Shown here: piece by piece, positions 8,439 to 16,418 of the stretch
Numbering within the stretch: position 1 is the first letter of the stretch
Layout: each line of letters begins with the position of its first letter
NCBI GenBank assembly: GCA_947464185.1
Contig: CANHVY010000001.1
Location: forward strand, 62,001 to 126,000
Length of the DNA stretch: 64,000 nucleotides
Direction of reading: 5' to 3'
DNA from: Burkholderiales bacterium
Lineage (GTDB): Bacteria > Pseudomonadota > Gammaproteobacteria > Burkholderiales > Burkholderiaceae_C
Made by a program: the position numbers and the translations under genes
Notes under the pieces: generated by a model
What the model was told of the DNA's origin: nothing
Databases searched by the model: none
What the model saw: only the letters and a program-made list of their open reading frames with translations

Positions 8439-10802
8439 TCAGCGCCGGAACAAGTCCAGGATGCTGCTGCGTTCCTGGCTGCTGGCGGGGCTGGGCACCT
8501 TGTCTTCGAGGCCTAGGCTGCTGACGCCGCGGCTGCCGCCAAACTCATCGAAGGCCCAGTCGCCCTTGGCGCGCACCACACCCTCGGGCGGCTCGTACTC
8601 CTGCACGGGCACCCCTTTGAGGGCCACCTGCATGAAGTCGATCCACACCGGCAGCGACAAGCCGCCCCCGGTTTCATTGCTGCCCAGCTTGCGCGGGTTG
8701 TCGTAGCCAATCCACACCACGCCCACCAGCGTGGGGTGGTAGCCGGCGAACCAGGCGTCCATCGAATCGTTGGTGGTGCCGGTCTTGCCGAACAGGTCAG
8801 GCCGTTGCAGCTGCGCCTGCGCCTTGGCCGCTGTGCCTGAGCGGGTGACTTCCTGCATGAGCGAAGACATCACGAAGGCGTTGCGCGCTTCCAGGGTGCG
8901 CAGCGATTCGTCCAGCACTTGCGGCCTGGCCTCGGTGAGGACTCGGCCGGTGGGGTCGGTCACCTTGGACACCAGCATGGGCTCCAGCCGGTAGCCGCCG
9001 TTGGCGAACACGCCGTAAGCGGTGGCCATCTGCAGCGGGGTGACCGAGCCCGCGCCGAGTGCCATGGTCAGGTAGGGCGGGTGCTTGCCGGCTTCGAAAC
9101 CGAAGCGGGTGATCCAGTCCTGCGCAAACTCCGCCCCCGTGGACTGCAGCACCCGGATCGACACCATGTTCTTGGACTTGGCCAGCGCCGTGCGCAGGCT
9201 CATGGGCCCGTCGAACTTGCCGTCGTAGTTCTTGGGTTCCCACGGCTGGCTGCCGGTGGCGGTGGCGTCGAAGAACAGCGGGGCGTCGTTGACCACCGTG
9301 GTGGGCGTGAAACCCTTCTCGAGCGCGGCCGAATAGATGAAGGGCTTGAAGCTGGAGCCCGGCTGCCGCCAGGCCTGGGTGACATGGTTGAACTTGTTCT
9401 TGCCGTGGTCGAAGCCGCCCACCAGGGACTTGATGGCGCCGGTGCGAGGGTCCAGCGCCACCAGCGCGCCTTCGACCTCCGGCACCTGCGTCAGGGCCCA
9501 CTCACCCTTGGGCCCCTTGAGCGCCCGTACCACCGCGCCGCGGCGAATCTGCACCTTCGGTGCTGCCTTGTCCGACAAGCCCGAGGTGACCGGCTTCAGA
9601 CCCTCGCCAGTGACCGTGATGGTCTCGCCGGATTGCAGCACGGCCACCACCTTGCGGGGCTGGGCTTCCAGCACCACCGCGGCCTTGAGTTCGTCGTTGT
9701 CGGGGTGGGCGTCCAGCGCCTCGGCGATACGCGCGTCCAGCGCGCCTGCGTCCGCCGGCAGCATCACGTAGGCCTCGGGCCCGCGGTAGACCTGGCGCAG
9801 CTCGTAGTCCATCAGCCCCTTGCGCAGCGCCTTGTAGGCTGCGGCCTGCGCCACGGAATCGATGGTCAGGTGCACGTGCAGCCCGCGCGAGTAGGTCTCG
9901 TCACCGTACTGCGCAAACACCAGCTGGCGCGCCATCTCGGCCACGTAGTCGCTCTGGCCGCCCGCCTCGGCAGGGGCGCGGTACTTCAACACCTGCTTCA
10001 GCGCCTGGTCGCGCTGCGCCTCGGTGATGAAGCCGTTGTCCAGCATGCGCTCGATGATGTGACGCTGCCGGACGACGGCACGCCGGGGGTTGCTCAAGGG
10101 GTTGTAGGCCGAGGGCGCCTTGGGCAGGCCGGCCAGCATCGCGGCCTCGGCCACGGTCAACTCCTTCAGGGGCTTGCCGAAGTAGACCTCGCTGGCCGCG
10201 GCAAAGCCGTAAGCCCGATGCCCCAGGAAGATCTGGTTCATGTAGACCTCCAGGATCTGGTCCTTGGACATCAGGGCCTCGATCTTGAAGGCCAGCAGGA
10301 TCTCGTAGATCTTGCGCGTGAAGGTCTTTTCGGTGCTGAGGTAGAAATTGCGCGCCAACTGCATCGTGATGGTGGACGCGCCCTGGCTCTTGGCTTCAGC
10401 GAACTGCGCCAGCGCAGCCCGCAACACCCCCTTGAAGTCCACACCGCCGTGGCGGTAGAAGTTCGCGTCCTCGATGGCGAGCACCCCGTCCTTCATCACC
10501 TTGGGAATCTGGTCGATGGGCGTGTAGATGCGACGCTCCTCGCCGAACTCCGCGAGCAGGGGGCCGTCGGCCGCGAAGACGCGCAGGGGCTGGCGGGGTC
10601 GGTAATCCGTCAGGCTGCTGGTGTCAGGCAGGTTGGGCGTGGCCAGCGCCAGCGCCAGGGCCAGCAGCAGGGCCCCGGCAAGGGGCAGCCCGACAAACCC
10701 CGCCAAGCCCCAGGCCAGCCAGCGCCTGCGCAGGCCGGTAGGGGCAGCCTTGCTGGCGGGGGAGGGTGCTGCTGCGGGTGCGGGGTTCGTTGGTCGAGCC
10801 AT
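8439..10802 (-). CDS. mrcA: Penicillin-binding protein 1A
   Basis: Bifunctional class A peptidoglycan synthase (787 residues), anchored by one N-terminal membrane helix ('WLAWGLAGFVGLPLAGALLLALAL'). The glycosyltransferase domain shows 'AIEDANFYRHGG' with its catalytic Glu near residue 112. The transpeptidase domain shows SSFK (Ser483, Lys486), the SxN motif SKN, and KTGTTND. The start at 10802 (MARPTNP) is supported by a TATAAT box 35 nt upstream, which would fall inside the coding region if the longer 10874 start were used. It diverges from pilM, an arrangement common in proteobacteria. Confidence 0.95.
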   Translation of the reverse strand: MARPTNPAPAAAPSPASKAAPTGLRRRWLAWGLAGFVGLPLAGALLLALALALATPNLPDTSSLTDYRPRQPLRVFAADGPLLAEFGEERRIYTPIDQIPKVMKDGVLAIEDANFYRHGGVDFKGVLRAALAQFAEAKSQGASTITMQLARNFYLSTEKTFTRKIYEILLAFKIEALMSKDQILEVYMNQIFLGHRAYGFAAASEVYFGKPLKELTVAEAAMLAGLPKAPSAYNPLSNPRRAVVRQRHIIERMLDNGFITEAQRDQALKQVLKYRAPAEAGGQSDYVAEMARQLVFAQYGDETYSRGLHVHLTIDSVAQAAAYKALRKGLMDYELRQVYRGPEAYVMLPADAGALDARIAEALDAHPDNDELKAAVVLEAQPRKVVAVLQSGETITVTGEGLKPVTSGLSDKAAPKVQIRRGAVVRALKGPKGEWALTQVPEVEGALVALDPRTGAIKSLVGGFDHGKNKFNHVTQAWRQPGSSFKPFIYSAALEKGFTPTTVVNDAPLFFDATATGSQPWEPKNYDGKFDGPMSLRTALAKSKNMVSIRVLQSTGAEFAQDWITRFGFEAGKHPPYLTMALGAGSVTPLQMATAYGVFANGGYRLEPMLVSKVTDPTGRVLTEARPQVLDESLRTLEARNAFVMSSLMQEVTRSGTAAKAQAQLQRPDLFGKTGTTNDSMDAWFAGYHPTLVGVVWIGYDNPRKLGSNETGGGLSLPVWIDFMQVALKGVPVQEYEPPEGVVRAKGDWAFDEFGGSRGVSSLGLEDKVPSPASSQERSSILDLFRR

Positions 10803-10836
10803 GGGGCCTGCGGTCCTCGCAGCAAGGCAGACAGAG

Positions 10837-10842
10837 ATTATA
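10837..10842 (-). promoter_or_regulatory. -10 box (TATAAT) for mrcA
   Basis: A perfect TATAAT read on the minus strand lies 35 nt before the mrcA ATG at 10802. The -35 region 17 nt further up (TTCTGC) is a weak match, so this is a probable rather than proven promoter. Confidence 0.5.
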
Positions 10843-10939
10843 GAAAGCGCCACCCTCGCGCAGAACCGTGGCATTCGGCACTATGTGCCTTTCCCGACTT
10901 TTATCGCTGATACGATCGCGCGGCAATCTATTCGGTCAA

Positions 10940-10968
10940 TTGACAGACCGCAATTGGAGTCGATTTTC
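10940..10968 (+). promoter_or_regulatory. Possible promoter for the pil operon
   Basis: A perfect TTGACA at 10940-10945 is followed, 16-17 nt later, by a poor -10 candidate (GATTTT/ATTTTC). It lies about 30-60 nt before the pilM start in the shared mrcA-pilM intergenic region. Confidence 0.35.
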
Positions 10969-10999
10969 AGGTGAAACCTTCGTTGAGGAGTATGCAGGC

Positions 11000-12079
11000 G
11001 TGAGGTTCCGTGAGGGGTGGTCAAGCAGGAAGACGGCGCCCATGATCGGCCTGGACATCAGTTCGTCCAGCCTGAAGCTGGTCGAACTCGGCCAAGACTC
11101 CTCGGGACGCTACATGGTGAACCGGATCGCTCAGCAAGCCCTGGAAGCTGGCTGGGTCGTGGAGGGCCAGGTGGAACGCTTCGACCATGTGGTCGAAGCC
11201 ACGCGGCGGCTGGTCGCGCTCAGCGGCACCAAGACCCGCCGCGTGGCCATGGCCCTTCCCCAGGCTTCGGTCATCACCCGCAAGATCACCGTGCCGGCTG
11301 GGCTTCGCGAAGACGAACTGGAAATGCAGGTCCAGGGCGAAGTCAACCAGTACGTGCCGTTCTCCATGGACGAGGTGAGCCTGGACTACTGTGTCGTGGG
11401 CCCCAGCGAGGCCGTGCCTGATGAGCTGGAAGTGATGGTGGCTGCCTGCCGCAAGGACAGGGTACGGGACCGGCAGGCCCTGGCCGAGGCTGCGGGCCTT
11501 CTGCCAGCCGTGCTGGACATCGAGTCGCATGCTTCCAGGATGGCCATCAACCGCTGGTCGGCGTGCCTGCCCCGGCTGGGCAGGAATGCAGTGATCGCCC
11601 TGTTCGAGATCGGCGCCGTCAACACCGGCCTGAAGGTGTTGTACAACGAAGATCTGATGTACGACCGGGACCAAGCCTTTGGCGGTGCACAACTGACGCA
11701 GTTGATCGCTCGGCAGTACGGATTTACCTTGACGCAGGCCGAGCGCCACAAGGTCGAGGGCACTCTGCCCGCGAGCTACCGAAGGGATCTGCTGGAACCC
11801 TACGTGGACAGCGTGGCCCAGGAGATGGGTCGCGGCCTGCAGTACTTCTTCACCAGCACTTCGCACCACAGGGTGGACCATGTGCTGCTGGCCGGCGGTA
11901 CGGCCTTGCTGGCTGGGCTGGCTGTGCGGGTGCAGGAAGCGACAGGTATCGACTGCATGGTGGTCAATCCTTTCGATTCGATGCTTCTGGGCAGCGCCGT
12001 GAGCCCTGATCGGCTGGCGCGCGAGGCCCCGGCCTACCTGGTGGCCTGTGGCTTGGCGATGCGCAGGTTCTACCCGTGA
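11000..12079 (+). CDS. pilM: Type IV pilus assembly protein PilM
   Basis: Actin-like cytoplasmic ATPase of the pilus alignment complex, which binds the N-terminal tail of PilN. 'MIGLDISSSSLKLVEL' is the phosphate-1 loop, and 'VLLAGGTALLAGLAVRVQEATGI' near the C-terminus is the adenosine-binding region. Start choice: GTG at 11000, preceded by GAGGAG and giving a short charged tail before GLDIS as in other PilM proteins (359 residues); the ATG at 11042 is the alternative. First gene of the pilMNOPQ operon, and it overlaps pilN by 4 nt (GTGA). Confidence 0.93.
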   Translation: MRFREGWSSRKTAPMIGLDISSSSLKLVELGQDSSGRYMVNRIAQQALEAGWVVEGQVERFDHVVEATRRLVALSGTKTRRVAMALPQASVITRKITVPAGLREDELEMQVQGEVNQYVPFSMDEVSLDYCVVGPSEAVPDELEVMVAACRKDRVRDRQALAEAAGLLPAVLDIESHASRMAINRWSACLPRLGRNAVIALFEIGAVNTGLKVLYNEDLMYDRDQAFGGAQLTQLIARQYGFTLTQAERHKVEGTLPASYRRDLLEPYVDSVAQEMGRGLQYFFTSTSHHRVDHVLLAGGTALLAGLAVRVQEATGIDCMVVNPFDSMLLGSAVSPDRLAREAPAYLVACGLAMRRFYP

Positions 12080-12681
12080 TCCTCATCAACCTGCTTCCCC
12101 ACCGCGAGACGCAGCGTCTGGCGCGCCGGCGTCACTTCTACCTTTGCTTGACGCTGAGCGCCGTCTCTGGGCTGGGCCTGGTGGTTGCAGGTTCGTCGGG
12201 CCTGGCCCAGATGACTTTCGTGCAGGAGGCACGCAACGCCTACTTGCAGACCGAAATCTCCCGGCTGGACGGCCAGATCAAGGACGTCACCTCTTTGCGT
12301 GTCGAGATCGATGCCTTGAAGGCGCGCCTGCAGTCCATTGAGGACCTGCAGACCGATCGCAACACCCCCGTTCACCTGCTCACCGAGGTGGCGCGTCTGA
12401 CCCCTGAAGGGCTGCACCTGAAATCGCTGGTGCAGACAGGTACCGATGTAGTGCTGACTGGCGTGGCCCAGTCCAACGAGCGCGTGTCCGAGTTCTTGCG
12501 TAACGTGTCCTCGAATGGGCAATGGCTGGAGCGCCCTGAGTTGATCGAGGTGAAGTCCGCCCGGGCCGAAGGTCCGGCCCGCGAACTTGTACGCACTTAC
12601 GAGTTTTCTTTGAGGCTGAAGGTCAAGAGGTCCACCCCGGACCGGTTGCCCGAGAGGCCGGCCAGCCCCACTTCTCCCTGA
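12076..12681 (+). CDS. pilN: Type IV pilus assembly protein PilN
   Basis: Bitopic inner-membrane protein (201 residues). The N-terminal motif INLLPHRE (residues 3-10) is the PilM-binding tail (consensus INLLPWRE). One membrane helix follows ('LCLTLSAVSGLGLVVAGSSGL'), then a periplasmic coiled-coil segment and the compact PilN fold that dimerises with PilO. It starts at a GTG overlapping the pilM stop, so translation is coupled. Confidence 0.93.
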   Translation: MILINLLPHRETQRLARRRHFYLCLTLSAVSGLGLVVAGSSGLAQMTFVQEARNAYLQTEISRLDGQIKDVTSLRVEIDALKARLQSIEDLQTDRNTPVHLLTEVARLTPEGLHLKSLVQTGTDVVLTGVAQSNERVSEFLRNVSSNGQWLERPELIEVKSARAEGPARELVRTYEFSLRLKVKRSTPDRLPERPASPTSP

Positions 12682-12689
12682 TTGCAGCG

Positions 12690-13472
12690 ATGGCCATCTT
12701 CGCGTCACTTCGAGCCAAGTCCTTGCCGTCTGTGGATCTGGATCAGATCCTTGACTCGGTCGCCGTCCAGTTCCAGGGACTGAATCTCCGGGAGCCCGGG
12801 CAGTGGCCCCTCTTGCCCAGGGCAATGGTGTGGGCGCTGACGTTGGTGCTCGTGACAGGGGCGGGGTGGGCCGTGGTGATATCGGAAGCTTCCGCGCGAC
12901 TGGAAGTTCAGCGTGCACGTGAGCCGGTGCTGCGGGACCAGTTCCGCACCAAGCTCAACCAAGCCACCAACCTGGAGGAGTTGCGAAAGCAAAAGCTGCA
13001 GGTTCAGGAGTACGTCAATCAGTTGGAGAAGCAGTTGCCTGGCAAGGCCGACCTCGATGGCGTCCTCTCCGACATCAACCAGTCCGGAATGGGTCGGGGA
13101 CTGTTGTTCGACTCCTTCAAGCCTGGGCCGATGGTGGTGCGAGAGCACTATGCCGAATGGCCGATCGCCCTGAAGGTCACGGGCAGGTACCAGGACATCG
13201 GGTCTTTCCTGGCCGATATCGCCAAGCTGCCGCGTATCGTGACCTTGCACGACATGGTCCTGACCGGTCCGGGCATGAGCCCGCCCGGCCAAACTGCAAC
13301 GCCCCATGCGGCGCCTGCTCTCATGCTGGAAGCTACCGCCAGGACTTATCGCTACTTGGCACCAGGCGAGACTGCCGCTGCGAAGACCGATGCACCGCCC
13401 CCTTCTGCTTCGAATGCTCCTGTTTCGAGGGCTGTTGCGTCGAAGGCTGCTGCGAAGGGAGAGAAGAAATGA
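12690..13472 (+). CDS. pilO: Type IV pilus assembly protein PilO
   Basis: Bitopic inner-membrane partner of PilN (260 residues): a cytoplasmic N-terminus, one helix near residues 48-66 ('VWALTLVLVTGAGWAVVI'), a coiled coil with 'LEELRKQKLQVQEYVNQLEKQLP', and a ferredoxin-like domain ending 'ALKVTGRYQDIGSFLADIAKLPRIV', the most conserved PilO stretch. The tail is Ala/Pro/Lys-rich and longer than in many homologues. It overlaps pilP by 4 nt. Confidence 0.93.
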   Translation: MAIFASLRAKSLPSVDLDQILDSVAVQFQGLNLREPGQWPLLPRAMVWALTLVLVTGAGWAVVISEASARLEVQRAREPVLRDQFRTKLNQATNLEELRKQKLQVQEYVNQLEKQLPGKADLDGVLSDINQSGMGRGLLFDSFKPGPMVVREHYAEWPIALKVTGRYQDIGSFLADIAKLPRIVTLHDMVLTGPGMSPPGQTATPHAAPALMLEATARTYRYLAPGETAAAKTDAPPPSASNAPVSRAVASKAAAKGEKK

Positions 13473-14041
13473 GGCGCGAAGGCAGGCCGATGGCGGGCAT
13501 GGCAGTCGCCCTGCGGCAGGCGTTGGTGTGGCTGGTTGCGGCTGGCGCGCTGGGGCTGACGGCCTGCAGCAGCTCTGAAGACCCGGTGCAGTCCTGGACG
13601 GAGCAGCAGCGCAGGCAAGCGAAGATCGGGCTGCAGGCGCTGCCCGCGCCCGCTCGATTCGAACCGCAAGAGTACGACGCGCAGTCAGGCCCCGACCCTT
13701 TCGACACACACAAGTTGACGTCAGAGATCAAGCTCGCCTCGACGAAGGTCAGCCCGCGGATGGCTGCGGAACTGAACCGACGGCGTGAGCCGCTGGAAGC
13801 CTACGAACTGGAGACCATGGTCATGGCAGGCACCTTGCAGCGCCAGGGCCGGGCGGTCGCTCTGGTCAGCGTCGACAAGTTGCTCTATCAAGTGAAGGTG
13901 GGAGACTACATGGGGCAGAACAACGGCCGCGTCGTGAAGATTGAAGAGGGCAAGCTTGAGCTGCGCGAGGTCGTGCAGGATGGCGCTGGCGAGTGGGTGG
14001 AGCGCACCGCTTCGCTGCAGACCCGGGAGAGCAGGCGATGA
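13469..14041 (+). CDS. pilP: Pilus assembly lipoprotein PilP
   Basis: Inner-membrane lipoprotein (190 residues) linking the PilMNO platform to the secretin PilQ. The signal peptide ends in the lipobox LTAC. A disordered stretch leads to 'YELETMVMAGTLQRQGRAVALVSVDKLLYQVKVGDYMGQNNGRVVKI', the HR-like beta-domain typical of PilP. The ATG at 13469 overlaps the pilO stop; a longer open frame exists upstream but lies inside pilO. Its stop overlaps the pilQ start. Confidence 0.93.
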   Translation: MRREGRPMAGMAVALRQALVWLVAAGALGLTACSSSEDPVQSWTEQQRRQAKIGLQALPAPARFEPQEYDAQSGPDPFDTHKLTSEIKLASTKVSPRMAAELNRRREPLEAYELETMVMAGTLQRQGRAVALVSVDKLLYQVKVGDYMGQNNGRVVKIEEGKLELREVVQDGAGEWVERTASLQTRESRR

Positions 14042-16374
14042 CCATAGATCCACACGGTACGGCGCAGGTCCGTACCTGCTGGCGATTGCGTGCCCTGGCC
14101 CTGATGCGTGCCTTGGCCTTTGCGCCGCTGCTGGCCCTGGGGCCGGCGTTGGCCTGGGCCCAGGTCAACCTGCAGGCCGTGAGCAGTTCCCTGCAAGGGG
14201 GCGTTGAAGTCGTCAGGATCGAGTTCAGCCAGCCCTTGGTACGCCTGCCGGTGGGCTTCGCCGTCCAGACGCCTCCGAGGATTGCGCTGGACTTCGCCGG
14301 GGTATCCAATGCCCTGAGTACCGGCTTGGTGGAGGTGAACCAGGGCAACCTGCGCACCGTCACAGTGGCCGAGGCGGGCGAGCGTACGCGCGTGGTGCTG
14401 AATCTGGTGCGGCCATCGGCATACCAGACGCAGATCGATGGCAACGCTTTGCTGGTGCGATTGGAAGCGGCCGATGCACCGGCCGTGGCAGGCGCTCCCG
14501 GCCCGGCGGCCATGGCGGCCGGTGCCGCCACGGCGACGACGATTGCTCCGGCTGCGACGGGCAGGGCGGCGGTCGGGGCAGCCTCGCCGCAGGCTCTTCG
14601 CGAGATCGACTTCCGCCGTGCGCCGGAAGGCACGGGGCGCATCATCGTCACCCTGCCCAGTGCGGACACGGTGGTGGACATCCGCAACCAAGGACAGAAC
14701 CTGGCCTTGGAGTTTCTGCGTGCATCGCTGCCCGAGAACTTGCGTCGGCGGCTGGATGTCACCGATTTCGGTACCCCGGTGCGTGCCGTGACAACGGTGC
14801 AGAACGGCGACAGGGTGCGCATGCTGGTGGAGGCCAGTGGCGCCTGGGAACACAGCGCCTATCAGACGGACAACCAGTTCGTGCTGGAGGTGCGGCCCGT
14901 GCGCTCCGATCCCAACCGTCTGACGCAGGGTTCGACCTACAGCGGTGATCGCCTGTCGCTGAATTTCCAGAACATCGAGGTGCGCTCTTTGTTGCAGGTG
15001 GTGGCCGACTTCACCAGCTTCAACGTTATCACCAGCGACAGCGTGACGGGCAGCCTGACACTGCGCCTGAAGGATGTTCCCTGGGACCAGGCGCTGGACA
15101 TCATCCTCCAGAGCAAGGGCCTGGGTGTGCGCAGGAGCGGCAACGTGCTGCTGGTGGCCCCCAAGGAGGAGCTCAACGCCAAAGACCAAGCCGAACTGGA
15201 AGCCCGCAACAAACTGGCTGACCTGGAACCGCTGCGTACGCAGTCCTTCCAGCTGAACTACAGCAAGGCCGAAACGCTGGCCCGCGCCCTGGGTGGAGGC
15301 GCGGGTGGCGGTGGCGGTGGTGCTTCGCCAGCGGCGGGTGGCGGGGCAGGCCAGGGCTTGGGCAGAGGGTTGGGAGGTGCCGGTTCGGGGCTGGGCGGGG
15401 CAGCGGCGGGCGGTGGCTTCCAAGGCGCTGCGCGCATCCTGTCGCCCCGCGGCAGCGTGATCGCCGAGGTGCGGACCAACCAGCTGTTCGTCACCGACAT
15501 CCCCAGCACGCTGGAGCAAGTGCAGGCGCTGATCGCCAAGGTGGACGTTCCGGTTCGGCAAGTGTTGATCGAGGCCCGGATCGTGGAGGCGGACGATACC
15601 TTTGGCCGCGCCCTGGGCGTCAAGCTGGGCGGCAACGATCTGCGCGGCGTGCAGGGCGGCGTGCCGGGCTACTCCGTGGGCGGGGGCAACTACCTGGCTT
15701 TCGGCAGCAACTACAGCAGCCTGGTGAGACAAACCGGGCAGGGCGGCTCCAGTTCCAGTTCGTTCTCAGACCCCACGTTCGTCAGTCTGCCGGCCGACAC
15801 GAGCAAGATCGGTTCAGCGGCCGCCACCTTTGCGCTTTCGCTGTTCAGCCCCAGCGCCAACCGGTTTCTCAACCTGGAACTGTCGGCGTTGGAGGCCGAG
15901 GGCAAGGGCAAGATCGTGTCCAGCCCGCGCGTGATCGTGGCCGACCAGGACACGGCGCTGATCGAGCAAGGTGAGGAACTGCCCTTCCAGAACGCTACTT
16001 CCAGCGGTGCGACGGCAGTCTCGTTCAAGAAGGCCAACCTCAGGCTGGAAGTGGTGCCGCAGATCACCCCCGAAGGCAATGTCATTCTGGATGTCATCGT
16101 GAACAAGGACAGCGTCGGGCGCACCACGCCTTCGGGATTCGCCATCGACACCAAGCACGCCAAGACGAAGGTCATGGTGCAAAACGGTGGCACGGTGGTG
16201 ATAGGCGGCATCTACATCCAGACCGAGAAGAACGATGTCAGTAAAGTGCCCTTGCTGGGCGACGTGCCGTACCTCGGCCACCTGTTCAAGAGCACGGTCC
16301 GCACGGTGAGCAAGACCGAGTTGCTGATCTTCATCACGCCGAAGATCGTCACGGATGGGGCGATGGCCAGGTGA
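14038..16374 (+). CDS. pilQ: Type IV pilus secretin PilQ
   Basis: Outer-membrane secretin (778 residues) through which the pilus passes. After a signal peptide come two AMIN peptidoglycan-binding domains (roughly residues 40-120 and 185-275), the STN/N0 domain 'LSLNFQNIEVRSLLQVVADF', an N1-type domain, and the secretin core including 'VSSPRVIVADQDTALIEQGEELPF' and 'VVIGGIYIQTEKNDVSKVPLLGDVPYLGHLF'. A Gly-rich insert (about residues 419-463) interrupts the N1 domain. The start ATG overlaps the pilP stop. The upstream frame is open but belongs to pilP. Confidence 0.95.
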   Translation: MTIDPHGTAQVRTCWRLRALALMRALAFAPLLALGPALAWAQVNLQAVSSSLQGGVEVVRIEFSQPLVRLPVGFAVQTPPRIALDFAGVSNALSTGLVEVNQGNLRTVTVAEAGERTRVVLNLVRPSAYQTQIDGNALLVRLEAADAPAVAGAPGPAAMAAGAATATTIAPAATGRAAVGAASPQALREIDFRRAPEGTGRIIVTLPSADTVVDIRNQGQNLALEFLRASLPENLRRRLDVTDFGTPVRAVTTVQNGDRVRMLVEASGAWEHSAYQTDNQFVLEVRPVRSDPNRLTQGSTYSGDRLSLNFQNIEVRSLLQVVADFTSFNVITSDSVTGSLTLRLKDVPWDQALDIILQSKGLGVRRSGNVLLVAPKEELNAKDQAELEARNKLADLEPLRTQSFQLNYSKAETLARALGGGAGGGGGGASPAAGGGAGQGLGRGLGGAGSGLGGAAAGGGFQGAARILSPRGSVIAEVRTNQLFVTDIPSTLEQVQALIAKVDVPVRQVLIEARIVEADDTFGRALGVKLGGNDLRGVQGGVPGYSVGGGNYLAFGSNYSSLVRQTGQGGSSSSSFSDPTFVSLPADTSKIGSAAATFALSLFSPSANRFLNLELSALEAEGKGKIVSSPRVIVADQDTALIEQGEELPFQNATSSGATAVSFKKANLRLEVVPQITPEGNVILDVIVNKDSVGRTTPSGFAIDTKHAKTKVMVQNGGTVVIGGIYIQTEKNDVSKVPLLGDVPYLGHLFKSTVRTVSKTELLIFITPKIVTDGAMAR

Positions 16375-16418
16375 GCCCGAGGGCGGACCTGGTGGATGGG
16401 CCAATCGGAAAGAGTCGA

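Noticed and set aside
8919-10910. 663-residue open frame opposite mrcA
   Set aside because: Same GC-bias shadow; no motifs, and the PBP1A gene has all its active-site boxes.
10868-10999. 44-residue N-terminal extension of PilM from ATG 10868
   Set aside because: It would cover the pil promoter region and has no family resemblance; GTG 11000 has a ribosome site.
13906-15732. 608-residue frame opposite pilP/pilQ
   Set aside because: Shadow of pilQ; low-complexity translation.
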